DNA of 28,223 nucleotides from CAYSAD01 sp964428955 (GCA_964428955.1 CAYSAD010000007.1:1-28223), one strand, 5' to 3'; numbered from the stretch's first letter, positions 8,185 through 15,164 are shown. Notes: generated by a model from the sequence alone, not told the origin. Translations and numbers: made by a program.

Positions 8185-8700
8185 CTACATCACCTCGGGA
8201 TCGGCTATATAGTCATGTTGGCGAGTGGCCCGATATCCATAGAGAAGCAGATAGAAAATCCCGCAAGCTAATCCCAGCACCACACCAACGTCAATGAGGC
8301 CACGCCATGGTTGCGGTATAAAATGCACAATTACGATCAATAGAACGATTCCTGCGAATAATGCTGTCGCTGAAATAATCCGCATTCTAGAAGCACCGAA
8401 ATACCCGACACAAAACAGAGGCGCCAGTATGGCCCGCCGCCACGTTGCTTTGCGTGATAAATATTGTGCCCTAGCGACAACGCGCGGCGCGAACTGTTGA
8501 CCAAACGCTTTGTAACCTTCGGAATAGACCATGACAAGACACCACACGACAAGAATTAAAATCTGCCAAATATTGAGTTTTTCTTTTAAGAGTTCAGCTG
8601 CAAACGGTACTAGGCGATAGATGGCAAATCCAAGCAATAGCACTACACCGCCAACGCCCCACACTGCAGCAGATTTTCGTATAAAAGACTGTCGTATCAT
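8185..8700 (-). CDS. Four-helix membrane protein, conserved hypothetical
   Basis: A 171-residue integral membrane protein with likely helices at about 12-35, 43-62, 108-128 and 136-156. The loop between helices 2 and 3 is basic (SEGYKAFGQQFAPRVVARAQ, then YLSRKATWRRA), so it should be cytoplasmic; the SEGYKAF / FAPRVVAR segment looks conserved-family-like, but I cannot name a function. The start ATG overlaps the stop of the DUF2200 gene as ATGA (8697-8700), so it is translationally coupled to it and shares its promoter. Confidence 0.8.
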   Translation of the reverse strand: MIRQSFIRKSAAVWGVGGVVLLLGFAIYRLVPFAAELLKEKLNIWQILILVVWCLVMVYSEGYKAFGQQFAPRVVARAQYLSRKATWRRAILAPLFCVGYFGASRMRIISATALFAGIVLLIVIVHFIPQPWRGLIDVGVVLGLACGIFYLLLYGYRATRQHDYIADPEVM

Positions 8701-9053
8701 ACTTTTCGCAAAATCTTATCCATCACCTTACCGTTTGCTAGCTCATCGACAAGCTTATCAAGGTAGCGAATTTCACGCATCGTCGGCTCTTTGATTTCTT
8801 CTACTCGTACTCCGCAAATCACGCCCGTAATCAATGTACGGACAGGATTCGGCCGAGGAGCCTCGGCAAAAAATGTCTCGATGTCTACCTGGCTCTCCAA
8901 TACAGCTTCGAGTTCCTTCTGACTATATCCCGTCAGCCAGTCAATAATCTCATCGACCTCCGCTTTCGTGCGACCGTTCTTCTCGGCTTTGGTAATATAC
9001 ATTAGGTAAACACTTGCAAAGCTTGTCGTATAGATGCGAGGTTTTGTTATCAT
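8697..9053 (-). CDS. DUF2200 family protein
   Basis: A 118-residue soluble protein. MITKPRIYTTSFASVYLMYI, KAEKNGRTKAEVDEIIDWLT, ITGVICGVRVEEI and REIRYLDKLVDELANGK match the DUF2200 family along its full length. Function unknown; the fold is thought to be a small helical domain. A longer in-frame start at 9140 would add 29 residues lying across the promoter and is rejected: TATAAT ends 6 nt before the ATG at 9053. It is the first gene of a two-gene operon with the four-helix membrane protein. Confidence 0.92.
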   Translation of the reverse strand: MITKPRIYTTSFASVYLMYITKAEKNGRTKAEVDEIIDWLTGYSQKELEAVLESQVDIETFFAEAPRPNPVRTLITGVICGVRVEEIKEPTMREIRYLDKLVDELANGKVMDKILRKV

Positions 9054-9072
9054 TCTTTTATTATAGTATAGT
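9044..9072 (+). promoter_or_regulatory. Promoter for the 55-residue membrane peptide gene
   Basis: TTGTTA (9044-9049), 17 bp spacer, TATAGT (9067-9072). The -35 box lies inside the first codons of the divergent DUF2200 gene. The transcript should start near 9079, giving a leader of about 112 nt. Confidence 0.6.
9060..9065 (-). promoter_or_regulatory. -10 box for the DUF2200 operon, leaderless
   Basis: TATAAT on the minus strand, followed by AAAAGA and the ATG at 9053. It overlaps, back to back, a plus-strand promoter (TTGTTA 9044-9049, TATAGT 9067-9072), so the two transcripts diverge from interleaved promoters. Confidence 0.65.
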
Positions 9073-9078
9073 GATAGC

Positions 9079-9190
9079 AAGCACGTAAGTCCGTACCTAC
9101 GGCGAGGCCCACCCCAAGGGGAATAACTCGTTACCGGCACTGCGTCAGATATTGGGGACTTTTATTAACAACTAATAATAGGAGTCTCTC
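9079..9190 (+). ncRNA. Structured 5' leader of unknown class
   Basis: Between the predicted start site and the small ORF at 9191 lie about 112 nt with nested complementarity: AAGTCC (9087-9092) pairs with GGACTT (9156-9161) as a closing stem. Inside it CCGT/ACGG (9091-9094 / 9099-9102; an alternative to part of the closing stem), CGAG/CTCG (9103-9106 / 9127-9130) and CCC/GGG (9112-9114 / 9119-9121) can form. An A/T-rich single-stranded stretch and AGGAG follow. I could not match it to a known riboswitch. Its presence contrasts with the leaderless neighbours. It could be a riboswitch, a protein-binding leader or chance structure. Confidence 0.35.
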
Positions 9191-9358
9191 ATGAATCATG
9201 TAAAAATGACAAAAGAAGAGCAACTAGATTGGTACGAGCGATCGCACAAAAACTGGCGCGCGTGGGGCAGCTGGTTCAGCTGGGGATCACCCGTCGGACT
9301 CGGTCTATTTTTTATCGAAATAGCCGCCGCGGTCTGGGTTATCGCCCAAGTGTTCTAG
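9191..9358 (+). CDS. Small Trp-rich single-helix membrane peptide
   Basis: A 55-residue ORF (MNHVKMTKEEQLDWYERSHK...). It has a charged N-terminal half, a Trp-rich amphipathic stretch (NWRAWGSWFSWGSP) and one hydrophobic helix at about 34-55 ending in VIAQVF. AGGAG lies 8 nt before the ATG, a canonical promoter lies about 120 bp upstream, and a perfect hairpin terminator follows 3 bp after the stop. This complete transcription unit makes a real gene likely despite its size. No family recognised. It could be a regulatory membrane peptide, a subunit of a larger complex or a toxin-like peptide. Confidence 0.7.
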   Translation: MNHVKMTKEEQLDWYERSHKNWRAWGSWFSWGSPVGLGLFFIEIAAAVWVIAQVF

Positions 9359-9361
9359 CAA

Positions 9362-9390
9362 AATAACACCCGGAAATCCCGGGTGTTATT
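9362..9390. terminator. Bidirectional terminator between convergent genes
   Basis: Perfect 12-bp stem: AATAACACCCGG (9362-9373), loop AAATC, CCGGGTGTTATT (9379-9390), with T-rich flanks on both strands. It ends the small peptide gene on the plus strand and the alpha/beta hydrolase gene (stop at 9393) on the minus strand. Confidence 0.85.
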
Positions 9391-9392
9391 CT

Positions 9393-10163
9393 TTAGGGAG
9401 CAAGGTGGTTGATTGTCTTTGCCACCGTCCTACCCTGCCGGGGCGTCAGTTCATGCGGGCCGAGCACTCGCTTCACCCTAACGTATTGCTTGTTGGCACG
9501 GCGCACGGCGCGATTATTTCTACGAATGATGAAAAAGTCGAGGAGCCCGTTCACAAACAACGTTGGAACTCGCAACTCTATGGCTTTCTTGTAGCTCTCG
9601 TATTGCATGATGGTATTTTCTAAACTCTTTTTGTACGCTGGCCACGTCTCTTCGGTAATTTCCATACCTTTCACAAACGGCACCAGCTCATCTGCTATCT
9701 TTCCACCAACCTGCATAACCTCAGGATTGTTCTGTACGATTTCGAACAATGAAAAATACATCCCTTCGGCTCGTGTCAATTTCCGCCACCACGTATTACG
9801 GGCTTTGACCTTATAGAGTGGTGCGCCAAATAGCGTTAATCTTTCGACACGCTGAGGCCACCGATGTGCAATCTCTATCGCCACAACACATCCCATAGAG
9901 TGCCCAGCAAATACTGCTTTTTCAATACCAAGCTTATCGAGTGTCGCAATTACTGCCTCGGCATGATCCTTCGGCGTATACTTTACGTCTGGTTTCGGCG
10001 CATCACCAAAGCCCAGCAAATCAAGCGCAATCACGCGCCACTTCGTATAGTCAATGTGCTCCAGCGCATACGACCAGCTTCTGTGATTATTGCCAAGCCC
10101 GTGCAAAAGCACTAACGGCACACCGCTGCCTTTGTCGAGCTGAACTGGAAGTGTATGTGCCAT
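9393..10163 (-). CDS. Alpha/beta hydrolase
   Basis: A 256-residue alpha/beta hydrolase fold enzyme, without a signal peptide, so cytoplasmic. The oxyanion-hole motif HGLGNNHRSW is at 21-30, the nucleophile elbow GHSMG at 87-91 (Ser89), the acid in NGLLDFF (Asp209) and the base in GPHELTP (His237). The cap region about 115-190 contains Trp- and Tyr-rich helices. Substrate cannot be assigned; relatives include esterases, lactonases and haloperoxidase-like enzymes. TATACT lies 10 nt before the ATG (10174-10179), so the leader is at most a few nucleotides. It is divergent from the TMEM175-like gene. Confidence 0.93.
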   Translation of the reverse strand: MAHTLPVQLDKGSGVPLVLLHGLGNNHRSWSYALEHIDYTKWRVIALDLLGFGDAPKPDVKYTPKDHAEAVIATLDKLGIEKAVFAGHSMGCVVAIEIAHRWPQRVERLTLFGAPLYKVKARNTWWRKLTRAEGMYFSLFEIVQNNPEVMQVGGKIADELVPFVKGMEITEETWPAYKKSLENTIMQYESYKKAIELRVPTLFVNGLLDFFIIRRNNRAVRRANKQYVRVKRVLGPHELTPRQGRTVAKTINHLAP

Positions 10164-10231
10164 ATCTGACTTTAGTATACAGAATCAACCCCACATCAGA
10201 AACAAAGACTAATATTTACCAGACTGTCTGA

Positions 10232-10237
10232 TATAGT
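10232..10237 (+). promoter_or_regulatory. -10 box for the TMEM175-like gene, leaderless
   Basis: TATAGT followed by 7 nt (AGACTCC) and the ATG at 10245. The predicted start site falls on or next to the start codon. Confidence 0.6.
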
Positions 10238-10244
10238 AGACTCC

Positions 10245-10853
10245 ATGGAAAAGACACGCCTAGAAGCATTCACCGATGGGGTCTTTGCTATCGTGGTGAC
10301 ACTGTTGGTTCTCGACATTCGCCTACCAGAGGGTACGACCACACATAACTTAGGTGATAATCTCGTCCATGTCATACCGACATTCAGTACGTATGTTCTC
10401 AGTTATTTCATCGTTGGTCTTTATTGGATTTTTCATCACTCAGTGACCCGTAGGTTCAAGTCAATCGACTCCAGAATACTGTGTTTAAATATCGTCCATT
10501 TGATGCTTGTTGGCCTCATTCCATTTTCGACAAGTGTTCTGAGTGAATTTACCTTTACGACGTGGGCAATTGTGCTCTACGGTGTTAACATTCTCGCAAT
10601 CAACTTGACAGGTTGGCTTGTCATACATTATCTGTATCGTCACAAAGACCTTGTTAACGGTGACTTCGGTCAGACGGCATACAAGCTACAACGCAGACTA
10701 TATATCAAAATTGCTTCATTCTACGCGATCGCGATTGCTCTTGGCTTTATTACACCCCAAGCAAGTATCTATATTTATGCACTCATCACACTGTACTTGA
10801 TTTTTACGGTACTTTTCCCGCGTCTTTCTTGGCGACGATCACTTAACGAGTAG
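10245..10853 (+). CDS. TMEM175 (DUF1211) family membrane channel
   Basis: A 202-residue membrane protein opening with the family hallmark in helix 1: R5, then FTDGVFAIVVTLLVLDI (9-25), the FxDG signature that lines the pore in bacterial TMEM175 potassium-selective channels. About six helices follow (roughly 6-25, 40-65, 83-103, 108-132, 160-178, 180-195). A single repeat is present, as in the prokaryotic proteins that assemble as tetramers, unlike the two-repeat animal lysosomal channel. A role in potassium permeability is inferred from the family. It stands alone with its own leaderless-type promoter. Confidence 0.9.
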   Translation: MEKTRLEAFTDGVFAIVVTLLVLDIRLPEGTTTHNLGDNLVHVIPTFSTYVLSYFIVGLYWIFHHSVTRRFKSIDSRILCLNIVHLMLVGLIPFSTSVLSEFTFTTWAIVLYGVNILAINLTGWLVIHYLYRHKDLVNGDFGQTAYKLQRRLYIKIASFYAIAIALGFITPQASIYIYALITLYLIFTVLFPRLSWRRSLNE

Positions 10854-10865
10854 TTGATACAAGTA

Positions 10866-10991
10866 TTACTCTCCCACCGTCGCAGGTTCTACTTCTCTGG
10901 CCCGCTTGTAATTGACAAAGATCACCCCCGTTGGTGCTACTAGACTGTCCGTCATTGTAAAGGCTGTGGGCATAGTGCCCTCACCAAACAA
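10866..10991 (-). pseudogene. C-terminal remnant of a RibD_C/DHFR-like reductase
   Basis: The minus strand holds a 41-codon open stretch, LFGEGTMPTAFTMTDSLVAP followed by TGVIFVNYKRAREVEPATVGE, bounded upstream by TAA (10992-10994). It aligns without gaps to the C-terminus of the intact reductase at 14347-14946 (LFADGAAPRTFTLTESHVGE, TGVI versus AGVI, ARYTRAGEVKTGTVGR). The first roughly 160 codons are absent: the Pr6Pr-type gene ends 28 bp upstream. No start fits. It is a decayed paralogue or the stump left by a deletion. Confidence 0.75.
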
Positions 10992-11019
10992 TTAATGCTT
11001 AACTCCTATCTGAAGACTC

Positions 11020-11676
11020 TTAGTAGAGTGACGTGTTCCTTGTACGCTCACGACTCACCCATGCGAGCAACTGACTCAGAGCTATAAACCCAATCGTAAT
11101 ACCAATGATATAGAGAGTGACGCTCCCGAATCCACCAACCTTGTCGGGATTGAGGAATGGATATGGATACCAGCCGGTCACGCTAGCACGGATCAAGGTA
11201 TACGTGATCCAGACAATCGGAAATGCAAGCCACCACAACGCTTCTTTTACAGAAATTGACTTAGCTGATGGCCATAAGAGCCACCACGCAATGATAAATA
11301 TCGGCCCGAATTGGTGCAAGATGAAGTTTTTCCAATCAAATCCAAGCGCCGGATTAGCATCAGGGTTGTTTTGAAGTAAAAGTGCGTACACGATACCGGT
11401 CACGAGCATATAAAGTACCGCGCCGCCACGAAAATAGCGAAACCAGTCGCCAAACGGTTTTCGGCGCATGATAGCAATTGCCGCTAAAACGAATACGACT
11501 GCTGCGATAAGATTACTCTCGACGGTAAAGTAGCTAAAAAGATTCCAACCGTAATAATCTGGAATCCGCTCTGAGCTCCAGGCAGTCCATGGACGGATGG
11601 CCATGATAATGAGAACAGCCACAGCAAGCAATACGGTAATGTTGATGATAGGTATTGGTCGTTCGGCTTTTTTCAT
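11020..11676 (-). CDS. Pr6Pr-type six-helix membrane protein
   Basis: A 218-residue integral membrane protein with about six helices (12-28, 50-70, 84-101, 118-135, 147-165, 186-206). Conserved-looking signatures are YFTVESNL (49-56), a His in LHQFGP (120-124), WITYTLIR (156-163) and WYPYPFLNP (169-177), as in the Pr6Pr / FAR-17a-AIG1-like membrane family. The function of bacterial members is unknown; eukaryotic AIG1/ADTRP relatives are fatty-acid ester hydrolases, so lipid chemistry is possible but only inferred. The start lies 8 bp after the DUF1697 stop, so the two are probably one transcript. Confidence 0.8.
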   Translation of the reverse strand: MKKAERPIPIINITVLLAVAVLIIMAIRPWTAWSSERIPDYYGWNLFSYFTVESNLIAAVVFVLAAIAIMRRKPFGDWFRYFRGGAVLYMLVTGIVYALLLQNNPDANPALGFDWKNFILHQFGPIFIIAWWLLWPSAKSISVKEALWWLAFPIVWITYTLIRASVTGWYPYPFLNPDKVGGFGSVTLYIIGITIGFIALSQLLAWVSRERTRNTSLY

Positions 11677-11684
11677 GGTTAAGC

Positions 11685-12230
11685 TTAGTGTACCACGAGT
11701 TCCGCAAGCCTCTTAGCAGTAGTAATGTTACGGATTGTCATTTGCTTATATAATGGTGTACCGACGACACGCAGCAAGCTATACTTTGACTGGTTGACCC
11801 TGGCAACATTCGCAAGCACCGCACCGTCGACATAAATCATTGTTTCTACTTCTGGCCTGTACCCTAACTTCTCTATGGTGTCAGGTGCGTTGCTCTCATC
11901 AAAAAGATACAGCACATCCGATTTCTGGCCAGATTTATCGGGTTTCGGCGAATCATTCGTCCAATCTGGTGGAATTGCCGCAGCGATAGCCCGAATCTTT
12001 TTGCCAGATAACACCAGTGTTGGAATATCAAAGCCAAAATGATTTTCGAGCGCCGCCCGCACGTTAACGGCTTTGGGCTCATGATCACTCGCAAATACCG
12101 CATTACCAGAATTGATATAAACCACGACATCTCGAAACCCAAGATCCTCGAGTACGACTTGGAGTTCAGCTTTTGGAACACGGTGATTGCCACCAACATT
12201 AACACCACGAAGTAACACGACATATTTCAT
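11685..12230 (-). CDS. DUF1697 family protein
   Basis: About 181 residues from the ATG at 12230: MKYVVLLRGVNVGGNHRVPK opens the protein and matches the DUF1697 hallmark (LLRGINVGG...). VVYINSGNAVFASD follows, and RNITTAKRLAELV closes it as usual. Soluble, function unknown. A TTG codon three triplets upstream (12239) is possible but lies within the -10 box, so ATG is preferred. TATAAT ends 8 nt before the start. It is the first gene of a likely operon with the Pr6Pr-type gene. Confidence 0.93.
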   Translation of the reverse strand: MKYVVLLRGVNVGGNHRVPKAELQVVLEDLGFRDVVVYINSGNAVFASDHEPKAVNVRAALENHFGFDIPTLVLSGKKIRAIAAAIPPDWTNDSPKPDKSGQKSDVLYLFDESNAPDTIEKLGYRPEVETMIYVDGAVLANVARVNQSKYSLLRVVGTPLYKQMTIRNITTAKRLAELVVH

Positions 12231-12238
12231 TACGTTCA

Positions 12239-12244
12239 ATTATA
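12239..12244 (-). promoter_or_regulatory. -10 box for the DUF1697 gene, near-leaderless
   Basis: TATAAT on the minus strand, 8 nt from the ATG at 12230; the intervening bases contain no Shine-Dalgarno sequence. Confidence 0.6.
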
Positions 12245-12338
12245 ACCTGGTGTTTTATTTTTCGCATCCGTATTGCATTTTACGCCTCGAAGCCTCATAG
12301 TAAATACGATTTAAAATGAGATAATCAAAGGAATCCAC

Positions 12339-14075
12339 GTGGCTACAGCTGCTCATCCGACACATTCCGCACACCATCATGTTAGTAAATTTTCTGCCCG
12401 GCAAAAAACCCTGGCACTTATCACCGTTTCCATGGCATTCATCATGGACTTGCTCGATAATACGATCGTCAACATCGCCATTCCATCGATCCAAGAGAAC
12501 CTCGGTGCCAGTTATTCAACCATTCAGTGGCTCATCGCCGGCTATTCGTTAACCTTTGCCGTGCTGCTGATCACTGGCGGCCGTATGGGCGATGTGTTTG
12601 GCTACAAAAAATTGTTTATGTATGGTATCGCCGGCTTTACGATCGCCTCGCTGCTTTGTGGTTTGGCGTGGAACTCAGAAATTTTGATCGTCGCCCGCTT
12701 AATTCAGGGCGCGATGGCCGCACTGATGGTACCGCAGGTCATGAGCATGCTACAAATCCTCTACAAACCAGCCGAGCGTACCGGCGTGATGGGACTCTTC
12801 GGTGCGATGGCTGGTGTTGCCGCGACACTCGGCCCGGTAATCGGTGGTATACTGATTCATTTCAATATTGCCGGCCTTGATTGGCGTCCGATTTTCCTAA
12901 TCAACGTTCCGGTCGGACTGATTGCACTATATTTGGCGCAGCGCTACTTACCTGAAGGAAAATCGCCCCACCCGCTCAAGCTCGATGTCGTCGGTACGGG
13001 TCTTATCATCGTGGCGATGGGATTATTCGTTTTCCCGTTAATCCAAGGGCGTGAACTCGACTGGCCACTCTGGACATTCGTCATGATGGCTTGCTCCATT
13101 CCTGTGCTTATACTGTTCGGTTGGTGGCAAAACGTCAAAGACAAGAAAGACCATTCACCGCTCGTTGTGCCGGCGCTACTCAAAACTCGCACTTTCGTTA
13201 CGGGTCTAATCATCAATCTCACGTTCGAAGGTGCCATGCTTGGCTTCTTCTTGCCGTTCACGCTTATCATCCAGATCGGCTTCGGTTACGAAATCATCAA
13301 GGCCGCCCTGACGGGTATTCCAACCGCGATTGGTATCTCGGTAACGATGGCGATCTTCAGCCAAAAACTAATTCCGAAACTCGGACGATATGCGCTAACA
13401 CTCGGTACGGTGTTGATGGCTGCCGGTTTGCTCGTACTTTACTTCATGATCAGACACTCAGGACTTGATACTACACCGTGGGAATTTATCCCAGGCCTGC
13501 TCCTGACAGGTTCCGGCATGGCTATGATCATGGCTCCGATTTTCGCCGTGGTTCTCACCGACGTCGATCAAAAACACGCTGGTTCAGCTTCTGGTGTGTT
13601 GAGTGCCGTACAACAACTAGGTGGTGCTATCGGTATCGCACTGATTGGCGTATTCTTCTTTGGTCAACTAGCTTCTAGTGCCCCGTCTAGTTTTGATAGC
13701 GTCGCACCGCAAATTAAAAACGATCTCATGGCGGCACATATTCCTGCCCAGCAAGCTGATGTAATTACAGCTAGCGCAAAGTCGTGCTATGTCGATCGCA
13801 CCAAACAAAAAGATACGTCTCAAACTCCGGCCAGTTGCACGAAATTACAGCCGACCGAAACGGCACAAAAACAAATGAGTCCGGATCAGGTTGCAGCTCA
13901 GAATAATATTTCTGACACAATCACTGGACATATCAAACAAGCGACTGCAACCAATTTCGTAGATGCTTTCCGGACCGCAGTAATCTTTGAGTTCGTTATC
14001 CTCGGCATCGTCTTCCTACTCAGTTTCCTGCTGCCTCGCCACATCCGCCCGGAAGCGTTTCAAGAAGTCGCGTAA
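12339..14075 (+). CDS. DHA2 (EmrB/QacA) family multidrug efflux MFS transporter
   Basis: A 578-residue proton-coupled exporter with about 14 membrane helices. After a His-rich cytoplasmic N-terminus, helix 1 carries the DHA2 motif MDLLDNTIVNIAIPSI, motif A is GGRMGDVFGYKK (about 79-90) and motif C is seen in GAMAGVAATLGPVIGG. A long hydrophilic loop (about 447-540) with two Cys (SCYVD, ASCTK) separates the last two helices, as in 14-helix QacA-type pumps. The start is GTG, chosen because AAGGA lies about 7 nt upstream and a TAAAAT box at 12312-12317 gives a short leader. The 3' end overlaps the dehydratase gene tail to tail by 16 bp. Substrates unknown. Confidence 0.95.
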   Translation: MATAAHPTHSAHHHVSKFSARQKTLALITVSMAFIMDLLDNTIVNIAIPSIQENLGASYSTIQWLIAGYSLTFAVLLITGGRMGDVFGYKKLFMYGIAGFTIASLLCGLAWNSEILIVARLIQGAMAALMVPQVMSMLQILYKPAERTGVMGLFGAMAGVAATLGPVIGGILIHFNIAGLDWRPIFLINVPVGLIALYLAQRYLPEGKSPHPLKLDVVGTGLIIVAMGLFVFPLIQGRELDWPLWTFVMMACSIPVLILFGWWQNVKDKKDHSPLVVPALLKTRTFVTGLIINLTFEGAMLGFFLPFTLIIQIGFGYEIIKAALTGIPTAIGISVTMAIFSQKLIPKLGRYALTLGTVLMAAGLLVLYFMIRHSGLDTTPWEFIPGLLLTGSGMAMIMAPIFAVVLTDVDQKHAGSASGVLSAVQQLGGAIGIALIGVFFFGQLASSAPSSFDSVAPQIKNDLMAAHIPAQQADVITASAKSCYVDRTKQKDTSQTPASCTKLQPTETAQKQMSPDQVAAQNNISDTITGHIKQATATNFVDAFRTAVIFEFVILGIVFLLSFLLPRHIRPEAFQEVA

Positions 14076-14296
14076 ATACTGTCTATCTCGTTTGCTAGTT
14101 GTCGGTCTTTTTCCGTTACGTCGCCCTCGTCGTGGGTGGTAAGGCTAACGATCACTTTACCCCAACTCAAGCGTATATCTGGGTGATGGTGAACTGTCTC
14201 CGCTGATTCTCCGACCTTGTTCACGAAAATCAGAGCAGTCTTGAAGTCTGGAAAACTGTACTCGCGCACCAATGATCTATCTTTCTCTTGCCACAT
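14060..14296 (-). CDS. Pterin-4a-carbinolamine dehydratase (PCD/DCoH family)
   Basis: A 78-residue protein with the family core: REYSFPDFKTALIFVNKV, then ETVHHHPDIRLSWGKVIVSL (33-52), then TTHDEGDVTEKDRQLA. The His pair in HHHPD and the His in TTHDEG are the catalytic residues of the family, which dehydrates 4a-hydroxytetrahydrobiopterin. It is shorter than the usual 95-115 residues, lacking the first helix. No aromatic amino-acid hydroxylase is visible here, so the physiological substrate is open. The RibD_C/DHFR-like reductase gene lies 50 bp upstream on the same strand, suggesting a pterin theme. TATAAT ends 6 nt before the ATG. Confidence 0.9.
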   Translation of the reverse strand: MWQEKDRSLVREYSFPDFKTALIFVNKVGESAETVHHHPDIRLSWGKVIVSLTTHDEGDVTEKDRQLANEIDSIYATS

Positions 14297-14302
14297 AACT
14301 CC

Positions 14303-14308
14303 ATTATA
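14303..14308 (-). promoter_or_regulatory. -10 box for the pterin dehydratase gene, leaderless
   Basis: TATAAT on the minus strand followed by GGAGTT and ATG at 14296. GGAG is only 2 nt from the ATG, too close to act as a Shine-Dalgarno sequence, and would lie upstream of the predicted start site. Confidence 0.6.
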
Positions 14309-14346
14309 ACGCGTAGTGGCAAATAATATTTTATACTTCCTGGGTA

Positions 14347-14946
14347 TTATCTGCCGACAGTGCCAGTTTTAACTTCTCCCGCTCGGGTATACCGGGCAAC
14401 GATAACGCCGGCCTCACCGACGTGACTTTCGGTAAGAGTGAAGGTTCTCGGAGCTGCGCCGTCAGCAAAGAGCTTTTTGCCCTGGCCAAGTATAATGGGA
14501 TAGGTCATAAGACAGAGTTCGTCGACCAGGTCGTTGGCAAGAAGCAGTTGCACCAGCTTACTGCTGCCCCACACATGAAGGTCGGGACCATCTGAGTCCT
14601 TTAACTTCTTGAGGTCCTCCACGCTCCGCAAGAACTTGGTGTTCTGCCAGTTCGTTTCGGTCTTTGTCTTGGATAGCACGTATTTCATATTGTCGTTAAT
14701 GAACGGCCAGACGTCGCTATGCTTAGGCCAGTAATCAGACCAGATCTCAAACGTGTAACCGCCCAGCAGAAACTCGACATCGGCTTTGAGCGCTGGTCCC
14801 GTCACTGCATTGGCCGCCCCATCTCCCATAAAAGGCGCTTGCCAGCCTCCGAATTCAAACTTCACCGCCGGATCCTCCTCCGGACCACCTGGTGCCTGCA
14901 TAACGCCATCAATAGTTATAAATTCTAGTACGATAATCTTCCGCAT
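14347..14946 (-). CDS. Dihydrofolate reductase family protein (RibD_C fold)
   Basis: A 199-residue NAD(P)H-dependent reductase of the RibD C-terminal / DHFR-like family. MRKIIVLEFITIDGVMQAPG opens the protein (the S/T-x-DG motif after strand 1). LLGGYTFEIWSDYWP, DLHVWGSSKLVQLLL (cofactor-binding GS loop) and LTYPIILGQGKKLFADG-like segments follow in family order. GGAGG lies 6 nt before the ATG, so this gene uses a normal leader. True substrate unknown; members are often annotated as DHFR but rarely reduce dihydrofolate. A C-terminal fragment of a paralogue sits at 10866-10991, and the pterin dehydratase gene is 50 bp downstream. Confidence 0.93.
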   Translation of the reverse strand: MRKIIVLEFITIDGVMQAPGGPEEDPAVKFEFGGWQAPFMGDGAANAVTGPALKADVEFLLGGYTFEIWSDYWPKHSDVWPFINDNMKYVLSKTKTETNWQNTKFLRSVEDLKKLKDSDGPDLHVWGSSKLVQLLLANDLVDELCLMTYPIILGQGKKLFADGAAPRTFTLTESHVGEAGVIVARYTRAGEVKTGTVGR

Positions 14947-15015
14947 GTCATACCTCCACTTATAGCTCCATCATAGACCAATACTCCGGCAAAATAAATA
15001 CCGTCAGAGCCAAAT

Positions 15016-15046
15016 TAAAATACCCGAGCTATATTCGGGTATTTTA
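15016..15046 (-). terminator. Terminator of tRNA-Gly
   Basis: 12-bp stem TAAAATACCCGA (15016-15027) / TCGGGTATTTTA (15035-15046) with a 7-nt loop, starting a few bases after the tRNA CCA end. A/T-rich flanks on both sides could let it work in both directions. Confidence 0.8.
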
Positions 15047-15048
15047 TT

Positions 15049-15124
15049 TGGTGCGGGTTAGGAGACTCTAACTCCTGGCCTCTTCCATGGCAAGGAAGCG
15101 CTCTAACAACTGAGCTAAACCCGC
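15049..15124 (-). tRNA. tRNA-Gly(GCC)
   Basis: 76 nt including an encoded CCA (15049-15051). Acceptor GCGGGTT / AACCCGC, D-arm GCTC...GAGC, anticodon stem CTTCC / GGAAG with loop TTGCCAT (anticodon GCC), T-arm AGGAG TTAGAGT CTCCT, discriminator A. All stems pair fully. The T-loop begins TTAGAGT rather than the common TTCRANT, a mild departure to note. Confidence 0.93.
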
Positions 15125-15135
15125 ATACTCCAAAG

Positions 15136-15164
15136 ATTATAGATGAACCGAGGGGTTTTATCAA
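15136..15164 (-). promoter_or_regulatory. Promoter of tRNA-Gly
   Basis: TTGATA (15159-15164) and TATAAT (15136-15141) on the minus strand with an exact 17-bp spacer. The -10 box ends 11 bp before the mature tRNA 5' end, so the precursor leader is very short. Confidence 0.85.

Noticed and set aside
9054..9140. N-terminal extension of the DUF2200 protein to 9140
   Set aside because: The extension crosses the -10 box and is not part of the family's sequence, which starts at the MITKPRIY Met.
9079..9165. yybP-ykoY (manganese), fluoride or guanidine riboswitch
   Set aside because: A GGGGAATAAC segment faintly recalls yybP-ykoY, but the partner strand and the other conserved loops are missing; no motif of the other classes is present. 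Kept only as an unclassified structured leader.
14060..14296. The pterin dehydratase as a truncated pseudogene
   Set aside because: Although short, it keeps the HHHPD and TTHDEG catalytic motifs and has its own -10 box with a fitting start.
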